64,000 nucleotides of DNA from Rudanella lutea DSM 19387 (GTDB lineage: Bacteria; Bacteroidota; Bacteroidia; Cytophagales; Spirosomataceae), in NCBI RefSeq assembly GCF_000383955.1, contig NZ_KB913013.1, forward strand, positions 3,243,694 to 3,307,693, given 5' to 3'. Below are positions 45,240-54,773 of the stretch, piece by piece; the first letter of the stretch is position 1, and every line of letters begins with the position of its first letter. A program made the translations under genes and the position numbers. The notes beneath the pieces are model-generated. The model was not told where the DNA came from and ran no database searches. It worked only from the letters and a program-made list of their open reading frames with translations.

Positions 45240-46064
45240 TTGAAAAAATACCTTCTCCTTTTCCTCTTCCCGTTGGTAAGCCCGGCGGCTATGGCTCAGT
45301 ACCGTCCCTGGAAATACTGGGAAGATACACCCGGTGCGTGGTCAGTTGCGATTCAGGCAGGGGCGGCCCGGTATGCGGGCGATATGAGCGAGGAAAAAGA
45401 CGTACTACGCCGGCCCCGGCTTGGTGCTGAGGCTTCGGCTTCAGTGCTGTATCGATTTGCCGATCGGCTGTCGGCGCGGGCCGATGGGCGTCTTTATTTT
45501 TTGCAGGGACGCCAGGAGGGCACGCGGGTCTGGTACAACAACCTGTCGTTTGTGTGCCTGAACCCCGAAATCTCGGCCGGTATCCAAACTGATCTTTTTC
45601 CGCCCGATCAGCGCGAACGGACTTTCAACCCCTACCTGTACGCCGGTTTGGGGCTTACCTACCTGAACACCATGACGGGCTATCTGGGTAAACTCGTCAG
45701 CTTGCCGCCCCTGCGTACCGAGGGGGTATCTTACAGCCGTGTGCCGCCCGTGTTGAAACTGCAGATTGGGCATCCGGCTTACATCTGGTTTCGGTACCGG
45801 CTGTCGCTGGAGTTTGGCTATACAGTTGTTTTCAGCGACTACCTCGACGATGTCAGTACGGTGTATCCCGACTTTAGCACACTTTCGCCCATGGGCCAAG
45901 CCCTCTCCGACCGGCGGGTTTCTATTGGGTTGCCACCCAATGAGCCGGGTAATCAGCGGGGAAATCGGGTACGGCGCGACGGCTACTTTTCGCTCTCGCT
46001 GCGGCTAACCCGGCTGATGAAAACCGAAGCCGACAGCCGGTACAAACGGGTAATTGGCTGGTAG
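45240..46064 (+). CDS. outer membrane beta-barrel protein, DUF6089-like
   Basis: A 274-residue protein with a signal peptide (MKKYLLLFLFPLVSPAAMAQ) and alternating beta-strand pattern through the C-terminus ending in aromatic residues, as in small barrels. GDMSEEKD near residue 40 and GLGLTYLNTMTGYLG are seen. The only usable start is a TTG at 45240 (upstream in-frame stop three codons before). It is likely an outer membrane or surface protein of unknown role. It precedes the polyprenyl synthase gene. Confidence 0.78.
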   Translation: MKKYLLLFLFPLVSPAAMAQYRPWKYWEDTPGAWSVAIQAGAARYAGDMSEEKDVLRRPRLGAEASASVLYRFADRLSARADGRLYFLQGRQEGTRVWYNNLSFVCLNPEISAGIQTDLFPPDQRERTFNPYLYAGLGLTYLNTMTGYLGKLVSLPPLRTEGVSYSRVPPVLKLQIGHPAYIWFRYRLSLEFGYTVVFSDYLDDVSTVYPDFSTLSPMGQALSDRRVSIGLPPNEPGNQRGNRVRRDGYFSLSLRLTRLMKTEADSRYKRVIGW

Positions 46065-46137
46065 TACTGAGCCCTAACTCAGTAAGATGGCAGAGAAGAA
46101 GGCAGTTTTGTGTATTTTTGAGCCTTAACACCGTGTT

Positions 46138-47124
46138 ATGCCGTCTCCGTCAATCAATCCAGCCGTTTTCTCAGAGGCCCTTCTCAACCAACTTCAGAAT
46201 ACTCAGTACGGCGATCAGCCCGCCGAACTTTACGACCCCATCCGTTACATCATGAACCTGGGCGGCAAACGTCTGCGGCCCCTCATGACCCTACTGGGCG
46301 CTTATCTGTTTACCGACGATTGGCAGAAAGCCGTAAAGCCCGCCCTGGCCGTGGAGGTGTTTCACAACTTCACGCTCATGCACGATGACATTATGGATCA
46401 GGCTCCGCTGCGCCGGGGACAGCCTACGGTTCACGAAAAGTGGAATCATAACATCGCCATCCTGTCGGGCGATGTCATGCTGGTGAATGCCTACGAGCTG
46501 TTGCTCGATGTAGAAACTCCAATTCTGAAGCGCGTTATGAGCCGGTTCAACCGGACGGCCGCCGAGGTGTGCGAAGGGCAGCAGCTCGATATGAACTTCG
46601 AGACCCGTACCGATGTGACCGAGGCCGAGTATATCGAGATGATTAAGCTGAAAACGTCGGTATTGCTCGGCTTTGCCCTCGAACTGGGCGGCCTGATTGC
46701 CCGCGCCGACGATGCCAGTGTGGAGCACCTGCGTGAGGGAGGTATCAATATCGGCATTGGGTTTCAGTTGAAAGACGATCTGCTCGATGTGTATGGCGAC
46801 CCGGCCAAATTTGGTAAGCAGGTGGGGGGCGACATTATCGCCAACAAGAAAACATTTATGTTGATCGAAGCCCTCGAAAAAGCAGAGGGGTCTCTCAAAG
46901 CCGAACTGCACAGCTGGCTGAACCGGACCGAATTCGATAAGGCCGAGAAAGTAAAAGCCGTTACGGAAATTTACGATCAGCTGGGTATTCGGCAGATTGC
47001 CGAGGCTCGCATCAGCAGCTATTTTGCGCAGGGTTTTGCCAACTTTGAGCAGGTTTCGGCCGAGCCTGCCCGCAAGGAGTTGTTGCTTCAGTTCGCCCAT
47101 CAACTGGTTGAGCGCGAAAGTTAA
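46138..47124 (+). CDS. polyprenyl diphosphate synthase (trans-prenyltransferase)
   Basis: A 328-residue all-helical enzyme that extends isopentenyl units for quinone or other isoprenoid tails. First aspartate-rich motif LMHDDIMDQAPLRRGQPT, second motif FQLKDDLLDVYGD, and LGGKRLRPLM near residue 42 are diagnostic. Chain length cannot be read reliably; homologues in Cytophagales are annotated as octaprenyl- or heptaprenyl-type and would feed menaquinone synthesis. Start ATG 46138. Confidence 0.93.
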   Translation: MPSPSINPAVFSEALLNQLQNTQYGDQPAELYDPIRYIMNLGGKRLRPLMTLLGAYLFTDDWQKAVKPALAVEVFHNFTLMHDDIMDQAPLRRGQPTVHEKWNHNIAILSGDVMLVNAYELLLDVETPILKRVMSRFNRTAAEVCEGQQLDMNFETRTDVTEAEYIEMIKLKTSVLLGFALELGGLIARADDASVEHLREGGINIGIGFQLKDDLLDVYGDPAKFGKQVGGDIIANKKTFMLIEALEKAEGSLKAELHSWLNRTEFDKAEKVKAVTEIYDQLGIRQIAEARISSYFAQGFANFEQVSAEPARKELLLQFAHQLVERES

Positions 47125-47251
47125 GAGGTAGTTATCGGTTTCTCTGGTAAGTTTATTTGTCTGTTCTATACGCTTCTGCCCTGTAGCGAACGAGTGAACA
47201 ACTATAGACAGACAAACAAGCAAACAGTCTACACAAACGAACAAAAGCCCT

Positions 47252-47875
47252 GTGAGCATCACCCTACTAATTATCGTTGTTACGATTGCCATCAGTGTGT
47301 GGGCCTGGAACAACCCCGACCTGATGAACCGCTGGATCATGAACCCCTATCAGGTGGCCCGGCGCGGTCAGTACTACCGGTTGCTCACCTCCGGTTTTCT
47401 GCACGCCGACTGGGGGCACCTGATTTTCAACATGCTCAGTTTCTATTTTTTCGGGAGCTACATTGAGCAGTTGTTTGCGTTTATGTTCGGCGCATCGTCG
47501 GCTATCTGGCTCATTGGGTTTTATCTGGTTGCCATTATCGTGTCTGATCTGCCCACGTTCTTCAAGCACCGTCACAATCCGGGGTATAACTCGTTGGGTG
47601 CTTCGGGCGGGGTGTCGGCCATTATTTTCGCGTCGATTCTGTTCCGGCCCCTTACCCCGCTGTATCTGATGTTTATTCCGATTCCGGTGCCGGGCTTTAT
47701 TTTCGGAATTTTCTATCTGGCCTACTCCTTCTACGAGTCGCGCCGGGGGTATGGCAATGTGAATCACGACGCCCACATTTACGGCGCCCTGTTCGGGATT
47801 GTGTTTATGATTGCCGTATTTCCGGGCGTATTGCCTTCGTTTTTTGAGCAGATTTCCAGTTGGCGGCTTTTCTAA
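47252..47875 (+). CDS. rhomboid family intramembrane serine protease
   Basis: A 207-residue six-helix protein. The catalytic serine is in LGASGGVSAIIF and the histidine in NVNHDAHIYGALFG; the W-x-N-P-x-L-type loop after helix 1 and SGFLHADWGHLIFNM near residue 50 are typical. Start is a GTG at 47252 (MSITLLIIVV). It is probably co-transcribed with the LytTR membrane gene six bases downstream. Substrates are unknown. Confidence 0.9.
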   Translation: MSITLLIIVVTIAISVWAWNNPDLMNRWIMNPYQVARRGQYYRLLTSGFLHADWGHLIFNMLSFYFFGSYIEQLFAFMFGASSAIWLIGFYLVAIIVSDLPTFFKHRHNPGYNSLGASGGVSAIIFASILFRPLTPLYLMFIPIPVPGFIFGIFYLAYSFYESRRGYGNVNHDAHIYGALFGIVFMIAVFPGVLPSFFEQISSWRLF

Positions 47876-47881
47876 ACACGT

Positions 47882-48766
47882 ATGTGGTCCGTTTTTCGTC
47901 AGCCCTACACCGTACTTGAGCCTCCGGCGGTTCAGATTCGCATTGCCGGGCTGATCGGGCTATTTGTCGGGTTGTTTCTGGTGGTGTTTCAGCCCTTCGG
48001 GCTGGCCGAGTGGCAAACTGACTACAAATGGCTGAAGATTTGCGGATTTGGCTTCGTTTCCTTTGTGATTACAGCCATTCATTTTACCCTTTGGCCGACG
48101 CTGTTTCCCCGGTTTTTTGCCGAACAACACTGGACCGTCGGGCGGGCCATCGGCTTTGTGTTGCTGAATTTGTTACAGGTAACGTTCGGAAACTTTTTCT
48201 ATCTGAACCTCTTCGCGAAATTACCTTTTACGTTGGATAACCTGATTTGGGGTGTTTTGGCGACGCTCGGAGTAGGTGTATTTCCGGTTGCGGGTGTTAT
48301 TGTGGGTGGGTATATTCGTCGGCTACGGACGTACCGAGATTTGGCCGCTCAGTTGCATCCCGTTGGTTTGCCGCCTGATCGGGAAAGCCCCACCGCCGAA
48401 CAAGCTCCGGCCCAAATGCCCGCGCCTGTGACCCTCATCGCCGAAAATGACAAGGATTCGCTGACCCTCTCGCCCACCGAGTTGCTTCTGATCGAGTCGA
48501 GTGATAATTACTGCACAGTTTATTTTCTGAAAGACCGGCGTATGCAAAAGGTTTTGCTCCGAAGTAGCCTGAGCCGGTTGGAGTCGCAACTGATGGAACA
48601 GCCCCGGCTGGTGCGTTGCCATCGTTCGTATGTGGTTAATCTGGACCGCGTCGAACGGGTAACGGGGAATGCACAAGGGTACAAACTTCACCTTCTCCAG
48701 GGCGAATTGGAAGTACCCGTAGCCCGGCGCTATAACGAGACGCTGGTAGCCGGACTGAAAGGGTAA
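47882..48766 (+). CDS. membrane-anchored LytTR transcription regulator
   Basis: A 294-residue protein: four membrane helices in residues about 20-145 (LIGLFVGLFLVVFQPFGL, ICGFGFVSFVITAIHFTL, AIGFVLLNLLQVTFGNFFYL, GVLATLGVGVFPVAGVIVGGYI), a Pro/Ala-rich linker, and a C-terminal LytTR DNA-binding domain (LLLIESSDNYCTVYFLKDR, LVRCHRSYVVNLDRVERVTG). One-component membrane LytTR regulators are common in this group; the signal is unknown. A pair of LytTR-like direct repeats lies about 36 bases after its stop, before the next gene. Confidence 0.9.
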   Translation: MWSVFRQPYTVLEPPAVQIRIAGLIGLFVGLFLVVFQPFGLAEWQTDYKWLKICGFGFVSFVITAIHFTLWPTLFPRFFAEQHWTVGRAIGFVLLNLLQVTFGNFFYLNLFAKLPFTLDNLIWGVLATLGVGVFPVAGVIVGGYIRRLRTYRDLAAQLHPVGLPPDRESPTAEQAPAQMPAPVTLIAENDKDSLTLSPTELLLIESSDNYCTVYFLKDRRMQKVLLRSSLSRLESQLMEQPRLVRCHRSYVVNLDRVERVTGNAQGYKLHLLQGELEVPVARRYNETLVAGLKG

Positions 48767-48801
48767 CGCCCGACGGACATTTCTATAAGCTCCCCAGTTT
48801 C

Positions 48802-48833
48802 CAAACGTCCCTGGGGCCTTTGTCAAACGTCCC
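48802..48833. promoter_or_regulatory. LytTR-type direct repeat upstream of the DUF2306-like gene
   Basis: CAAACGTCCC occurs at 48802-48811 and 48824-48833, 22 bases apart (12-base gap). On the minus strand the first copy reads GACGTTTGG, matching 8 of 9 positions of the published AgrA/LytTR consensus; the second matches 7. Two direct 9-10-mers with a 12-base gap is the known LytTR geometry. Confidence 0.5.
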
Positions 48834-48937
48834 CAAATTTGCCAAATAGCCCAAAAACTGCCATTGGGCCCTATTTTTCGGCTCGGTTGGAAAGCTCCCT
48901 GCACCTTTGCGACAACTAATCGCCAACCAAAGTTGTC

Positions 48938-49651
48938 ATGAAAACGCTTGTTTCTAGTCTGCTCATCACCCACGTCGCTGCCGGAAGTCTCGCCCTGTTG
49001 CTGGGGCTTGTGGCTATGCTTGCCCAAAAGGGTAGCCGCCTGCACAACCGGACCGGCCTTGTTTATGTCTGGTGTATGACGTACGTGGCCCTGTCGGCCG
49101 TTTTGCTATTTGTTGTGCAGCCGTTCACCCTATTTCGGCTGTTCTTAACCGGCGTTGCCGTCTTTAGTTTTTACCTGAGTACAACCGGTTACCGGGCCAT
49201 TGTACTGAAACGGGCGGGGCTGAGCCTTACTACGCCCCCCTCCTTCGACCGCTGGCTCACCTACATCACTTTGTTGGTTAGCGTAGGTATGATGGGCTAC
49301 GGGTTGCAGCTGATTACTGCCGGTACGAGTTCGTTTTTAGCTACTCTGTTTACCTTTTTTGGCGGGGCAACCTTTGTTTTTTCCGGGCAGGATTTCTGGC
49401 GTTTCGGGAAACCTACAGCGCGCATGTTTCCATTTTTTCACCACATCGCGCGCATGGCCGGGTCATACATTGCAGCTTTCACCGCGTTTCTGGTGAACAA
49501 CAATATGCGGTTCCTGCCCACCGACGCTCCGGAGTGGATACCGTTGGCAAGCTGGATTGCTCCCTCCCTTATTGGTGGCATGATGATCGGCCGGACAATA
49601 GCCCATTACAAAAAGAAGTTTGCAACCAGAGGGACCAGCGTGGCCGTGTAG
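48938..49651 (+). CDS. multi-pass membrane protein, DUF2306-like
   Basis: A 237-residue protein with about seven membrane helices. The start THVAAGSLALLLGLVAMLAQKGSRLHNRTGLVYV, with its HxxxG and KGSRLHNRxG motif, resembles DUF2306 membrane proteins. Histidines (FFHHIARMAG) could bind heme or metal, but this is not shown. Function is unknown. It follows the LytTR regulator and the direct repeats, so it is a likely target of that regulator. Confidence 0.75.
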   Translation: MKTLVSSLLITHVAAGSLALLLGLVAMLAQKGSRLHNRTGLVYVWCMTYVALSAVLLFVVQPFTLFRLFLTGVAVFSFYLSTTGYRAIVLKRAGLSLTTPPSFDRWLTYITLLVSVGMMGYGLQLITAGTSSFLATLFTFFGGATFVFSGQDFWRFGKPTARMFPFFHHIARMAGSYIAAFTAFLVNNNMRFLPTDAPEWIPLASWIAPSLIGGMMIGRTIAHYKKKFATRGTSVAV

Positions 49652-49694
49652 GTAGCCCAATAGCTTGATGTATAGGCCATAACCTGAAAACAGA

Positions 49695-49722
49695 AAACCC
49701 GAACAGCGCGCTGTTCGGGTTT
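49695..49722. terminator. bidirectional terminator between the membrane gene and atpC
   Basis: AAACCCGAACAGCG is followed immediately by its exact reverse complement CGCTGTTCGGGTTT; it serves the two convergent genes. Confidence 0.82.
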
Positions 49723-49755
49723 CGGCTATATCAAAAATTCGTTAGCGAAGCAAGC

Positions 49756-50001
49756 TTAAGCGACAACGGCTTCGGCCAGTACCAGCACGCGGTTGCGGAG
49801 TACTTCAACTACGCCACCGTCTACAATAAATGTTTGCTGGCCCGATGCTGTCTGAATCGTTACAGGACCCTTTGCCAGCGTGCTAACTAAGGGAGCGTGG
49901 TCGTTCAGTACCTGAAACTGCCCCTCAATACCCGGAAACGTTACGGCCGAAGCCTCGCCGGAGAAAACCTTACGGTCGGGGGTAATGATGTCGAGAGTCA
50001 T
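49756..50001 (-). CDS. atpC: F-type ATP synthase epsilon subunit (short form)
   Basis: An 81-residue subunit with only the N-terminal beta-sandwich: MTLDIITPDRKVFSGEASAVTFPGIEGQFQVLNDHAPLVSTLAKGPV and IVDGGVVEVLRNRVLVLAE. The C-terminal two-helix inhibitory arm of E. coli epsilon is absent; this is usual in Bacteroidota and implies no epsilon-type ATPase inhibition. It is downstream of atpD with a repeat element filling the gap; the other ATP synthase genes are not in the window. Confidence 0.94.
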   Translation of the reverse strand: MTLDIITPDRKVFSGEASAVTFPGIEGQFQVLNDHAPLVSTLAKGPVTIQTASGQQTFIVDGGVVEVLRNRVLVLAEAVVA

Positions 50002-50002
50002 A

Positions 50003-50115
50003 TCTGAAAAGTTTACAGTTTACAGTTTACCGTTTGTCGTTGCGCGGAGCGGTCTGAATCGCGTAAGTCCCGGCGGGAAACCGCAACTGTAAACCGTAAA
50101 CTGTAAACTGACAAC
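50003..50115. repeat. heptad-repeat inverted element (copy D) between atpD and atpC
   Basis: Left arm GTTTACA, GTTTACA, GTTTACC, GTTTGTC, GTTGCGC; core with GGAGCGGTCTGAATCG and AGTCCCGGCGG; right arm GCAACTG, TAAACCG, TAAACTG, TAAACTG. It fills the atpD-atpC gap (50002-50122). The core, including GTTGCG/CGCAAC closing pairs, recurs at 53510-53617. Confidence 0.85.
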
Positions 50116-50122
50116 TATTTTA

Positions 50123-51730
<1,608 letters not shown>

Positions 51731-51843
51731 CTAACTTATTCTTAGATGAAAGTAGAGGATGGGGGTTGAGAATTAGGATTTTGGCGATTTATACGAACAA
51801 ATCAGGCCTTGAGCGATTTTGTACAAAAGAAAGTTTGCACAAA

Positions 51844-51928
51844 AGCGATGGGTGCTGAACGAAGCATGATGAACGGGCTCGTGCCTGTTTTTATCGCTTC
51901 ACGCTCATCACGCATCGCTCACGACTCA
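51844..51928. repeat. degenerate heptad-repeat inverted element upstream of malQ
   Basis: AAGCGATGGGTGCTGAACGAAGCATGATGAAC is approximately mirrored by ATCGCTT, CACGCTC, ATCACGC, ATCGCTC, ACGACTC read in 7-base steps on the right (51893-51927). The pairing is imperfect, so this is a weaker member of the family. It occupies the malQ leader to six bases before the ATG. Confidence 0.45.
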
Positions 51929-51933
51929 ACGTT

Positions 51934-53484
51934 ATGCTCCAACAACGCTCAAGCGGCCTGCTGCTGCACATTACCTCATTGCCCTCTCCGCACGGTTTGG
52001 GCGATCTGGGCACCGAGGCTTATCGCTTCGTCGATTTTTTGTCGGCTGCCGGACAAACATACTGGCAAATTCTGCCCACTACCCCCGTCGACCCCGGTGC
52101 GGGCTTTTCGCCATACAGCAGCCCTTCTGCGTTTGCGGGTAATGTGCTGGTGATTAGTCTCGATAAGCTGGTTGAAGACGGTTTGCTGACCGCCAAAGAG
52201 GTACAGTCGGCGGAGCTGCCCCTCAGCAACCGGGCCAATCTCTGGCTGGTGTCGGAGCGTAAAATGCCGTTGCTCCGGCGGGCCGCCGATGTATTTCGGC
52301 GAACGGCCAATAATACGCAGCTGGTCGATTACGAGCTTTTTTGCCAGCAGGAAGCCCATTGGCTCAATGACTATGCGTTGTTTACGGCTCTGCAACACGA
52401 TACCGGCGAGTACTGGTGGGTGCGCTGGACACCCGAACTGGTCCGGCGCGAACCCGAGGCCCTCGCCCACGAACTCGACCGGCTCCGCGACCCGATTGAA
52501 GAGATCAAGGTACTTCAGTTTCTGTTTTTCCGGCAATGGAATGCGCTCAGAGACTATTGCTTTGCGCACCGGATTCATATCATTGGCGATATTCCGATCT
52601 ACGTACAGCACAACAGCCCCGATGTCTGGGCGTTTCAGGACCTGTTTAAACTTGATGATGAGGGGATGCCGACGTTCGTAGCCGGGGCTCCACCCGATAT
52701 GTTTAGTGAAGAAGGTCAACGCTGGGGCAACCCGGTGTACGATTGGCCGAAACACGAAGAAAGCGGGTTTCAATGGTGGATTCGGCGGTTACGGCATCAG
52801 ATGAAACTGTACAGCCTTACCCGGCTCGACCATTTCCTGGGCTTTGCGGTGTACTGGGAAATTCCGGCTTCGGAGCCCTCGGCTCGTATTGGTGAGTGGA
52901 TAAAGGCCCCTATCGACGCCTTTATGGATACCATGTACCGGCAGTTTGGGCATCTGCCCGTTATTGCCGAAGACCTCGGCGAGCGCGCACCCGATGTGCA
53001 GCCGCACCTGCGCCATTTCCAGATTCCGGGTATGCGGGTGTTGCAGTTTGGGTTTGGGGCCGACGTAGCCACGTCGACGCACGCTCCGCACAACCACGTA
53101 ATCAACACGGTGGCTTACACGGGCACGCACGATAACCCCACTACGTCGGGCTGGTGGGCAAATGCTACCCCTGAGGTACGAGCCAATGTAAAAGCGTATC
53201 TGGGTATCAGGCCAACGGCCGAAACGGTCACGGTACATCTGAACCGTCTGGCGATGTTGTCGGTAGCGCGTCTGGTTATTTTGCCCTTGCAGGATGCGCT
53301 GAACCTGGACGAGTCGCACCGCATGAATACGCCGGGCGTCGCTTCGCCGGGCGTCGCTTCATCCGGCGAAGCGACGCCTGACTCGGGTAGTGGAAACTGG
53401 TCGTGGCGATACACGCCGGATCAACTAACCGACCACGTGGCTGAGCAACTCTTAAGGTTGACCCAAATGGCCGGGCGGATATAA
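51934..53484 (+). CDS. malQ: 4-alpha-glucanotransferase (amylomaltase)
   Basis: A 516-residue GH77 enzyme that transfers glucan chains in maltodextrin and glycogen metabolism. The start LLLHITSLPSPHGLGDLG, nucleophile-region YSLTRLDHFLGFAVYWEIPA, acid/base region PVIAEDLGERAP and AYTGTHDNPTT are family hallmarks. Near the C-terminus RMNTPG and GNWSWRY are normally almost adjacent; here about 18 residues (VASPGVASSGEATPDSGS) lie between them, encoded by a repeated palindromic DNA segment (53330-53378). That loop is remote from the motif residues, so activity may be kept. Start ATG 51934. Confidence 0.93.
   Translation: MLQQRSSGLLLHITSLPSPHGLGDLGTEAYRFVDFLSAAGQTYWQILPTTPVDPGAGFSPYSSPSAFAGNVLVISLDKLVEDGLLTAKEVQSAELPLSNRANLWLVSERKMPLLRRAADVFRRTANNTQLVDYELFCQQEAHWLNDYALFTALQHDTGEYWWVRWTPELVRREPEALAHELDRLRDPIEEIKVLQFLFFRQWNALRDYCFAHRIHIIGDIPIYVQHNSPDVWAFQDLFKLDDEGMPTFVAGAPPDMFSEEGQRWGNPVYDWPKHEESGFQWWIRRLRHQMKLYSLTRLDHFLGFAVYWEIPASEPSARIGEWIKAPIDAFMDTMYRQFGHLPVIAEDLGERAPDVQPHLRHFQIPGMRVLQFGFGADVATSTHAPHNHVINTVAYTGTHDNPTTSGWWANATPEVRANVKAYLGIRPTAETVTVHLNRLAMLSVARLVILPLQDALNLDESHRMNTPGVASPGVASSGEATPDSGSGNWSWRYTPDQLTDHVAEQLLRLTQMAGRI
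53330..53378. repeat. in-frame palindromic repeat inside malQ
   Basis: CGCCGGGCGTCGCTT occurs twice in tandem (53330-53344, 53345-53359), and GGCGTCGCTTCGCCGG (53335-53350) is exactly inverted at 53363-53378. It encodes an extra PGVAS-PGVAS-SGEATP loop in MalQ without breaking the frame. Confidence 0.8.
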
Positions 53485-53509
53485 AAAGCCGGTTAATGCC
53501 AGAGTCTTG

Positions 53510-53617
53510 TCTGAAAAGTTTACAGTCTACGGTCTACAGTTTGCAGTTGCGCGGAGCGGTCTGAATCGTATGAGTCCCGGCGGAAAATCGCAACTGTAAA
53601 CCGTAAACTGATAACAA
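53510..53617. repeat. heptad-repeat inverted element (copy E)
   Basis: Same design and core as copy D at 50.0 kb: GTTTACA, GTCTACG, GTCTACA, GTTTGCA, GTTGCGC, core GGAGCGGTCTGAATCG...GAGTCCCGGCGG, then GCAACTG, TAAACCG, TAAACTG, ATAACAA. Both copies also begin with TCTGAAAA. It lies between the convergent malQ and SPFH genes. Confidence 0.85.
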
Positions 53618-53669
53618 TAAACACGGGCGTCAACCAAGTTTAGACAAAGATGCCGCTGCTGCTAACGGG

Positions 53670-54593
53670 TTATTTGGGCGCAATTTTCATCTGCTCAACG
53701 GCCAGCAACTGTTTCATGGTTTTTTCCATGCCTTCGGTTGAGCCATCGAGGAAAATGACATTACCTTTGCCGTTTTCAGCGAAGTGTTTGATGGCTTCGG
53801 TCCAGATCGAGAATAAGATGAGCGACGCATCGAGTTCGGCGGCTGTCATCACCTTAGCCGACTCGGCCATCCCCTTGGCTACCTCCTCGCGGAACAAAGC
53901 GACCCCCTGCCCCCGTAGTTGAGCGGCTGTTTTCTCGGCCTCGGCCGAAATCTTGATGGCGTTACCCTCGGCTTCGGCGGCTTTGGTCTTCGTAATGAGC
54001 AGGGCCTGCCCTTCGTTTTCGGCGGCTGCTTTGAGGTTCGACGACGCAACCACCTGCGCCATGGAACGCATGATGACCTCGTCGAAGGCAATGTCGTTCA
54101 GTTGGAGATCGATAAGGTGATAGCCCCAGCTTTCGAGGAGGGTGTCGATCTGTGACTTTACGTGCTCGATAATTTCCGACCGCAGCGCCAGAATTTCAGA
54201 CTGCCGTTTGGTGGCTACAAAACTACGGATCGATCCCTCGATGGTGCGGGTGAGAGCCTGCATAAACGAGGCCTCGTCGATAAACTTAAAGGCTACGTTT
54301 TTGATCGTTTCCTCTTCCTGGTTGAGCACCGAATACACCAGCATGGCCTTGAAATTGACATTGGCCTGATCGGCTGTGATGGCCTGAAACGTCAGTTCGG
54401 CCGACCGGTTCTGGATCGAGATGCGCCGGTAGATGACTTCAATGAACGGGATTTTGAAATTCAGGCCGGGCGCCATTACGCGGGCGTATTTGCCAAAAAT
54501 GGTGATGACCGCCACGGTGCCCTGCCGTACAATAGCTATTGAGAAAAAGGCCAGCACCAGAAGCAGGAGCAAAAGGATAATGAAAAAAGTCAT
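53670..54593 (-). CDS. SPFH/band 7 domain membrane protein
   Basis: A 307-residue protein: one N-terminal membrane helix (FFIILLLLLLVLAFFSIAIV), a band 7 domain (QGTVAVITIFGKYARVMAPGLNFKIPF, SIQNRSAELTFQAITADQANVNF) and a charged Ala/Glu coiled coil (AAAENEGQALLITKTKAAEAEG). Family members form membrane-microdomain oligomers like stomatin or HflK. The partner protease or NfeD-like gene is not adjacent. Start ATG 54593; it diverges from the HNH gene. Confidence 0.9.
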   Translation of the reverse strand: MTFFIILLLLLLVLAFFSIAIVRQGTVAVITIFGKYARVMAPGLNFKIPFIEVIYRRISIQNRSAELTFQAITADQANVNFKAMLVYSVLNQEEETIKNVAFKFIDEASFMQALTRTIEGSIRSFVATKRQSEILALRSEIIEHVKSQIDTLLESWGYHLIDLQLNDIAFDEVIMRSMAQVVASSNLKAAAENEGQALLITKTKAAEAEGNAIKISAEAEKTAAQLRGQGVALFREEVAKGMAESAKVMTAAELDASLILFSIWTEAIKHFAENGKGNVIFLDGSTEGMEKTMKQLLAVEQMKIAPK

Positions 54594-54773
54594 AGCAGAG
54601 TTGGTTAAGCGTTACAGCAGACAAGGTACATATTTGGCCGACAACCTGGTATGCGTTGTTGGACAAACGGTTTGGGGCTGTTGTGCCTGGTTTGTAGGGC
54701 TGACGTACATAACAGAACAGCGGAGTTTGGTAGGAGTAGAAGTACTCCAACTTAAAAACCCCTATCTTCGTCT

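Noticed and set aside
47143-47226. Weak inverted similarity (TTTGTCTGTTCTATA / TATAGACAGACAAAC) before the rhomboid gene
   Set aside because: Several mismatches and an indel; too weak to list as a family member.
46291-47340. 349-codon minus-strand frame opposite the polyprenyl synthase
   Set aside because: Antisense to a clear gene and without family motifs.
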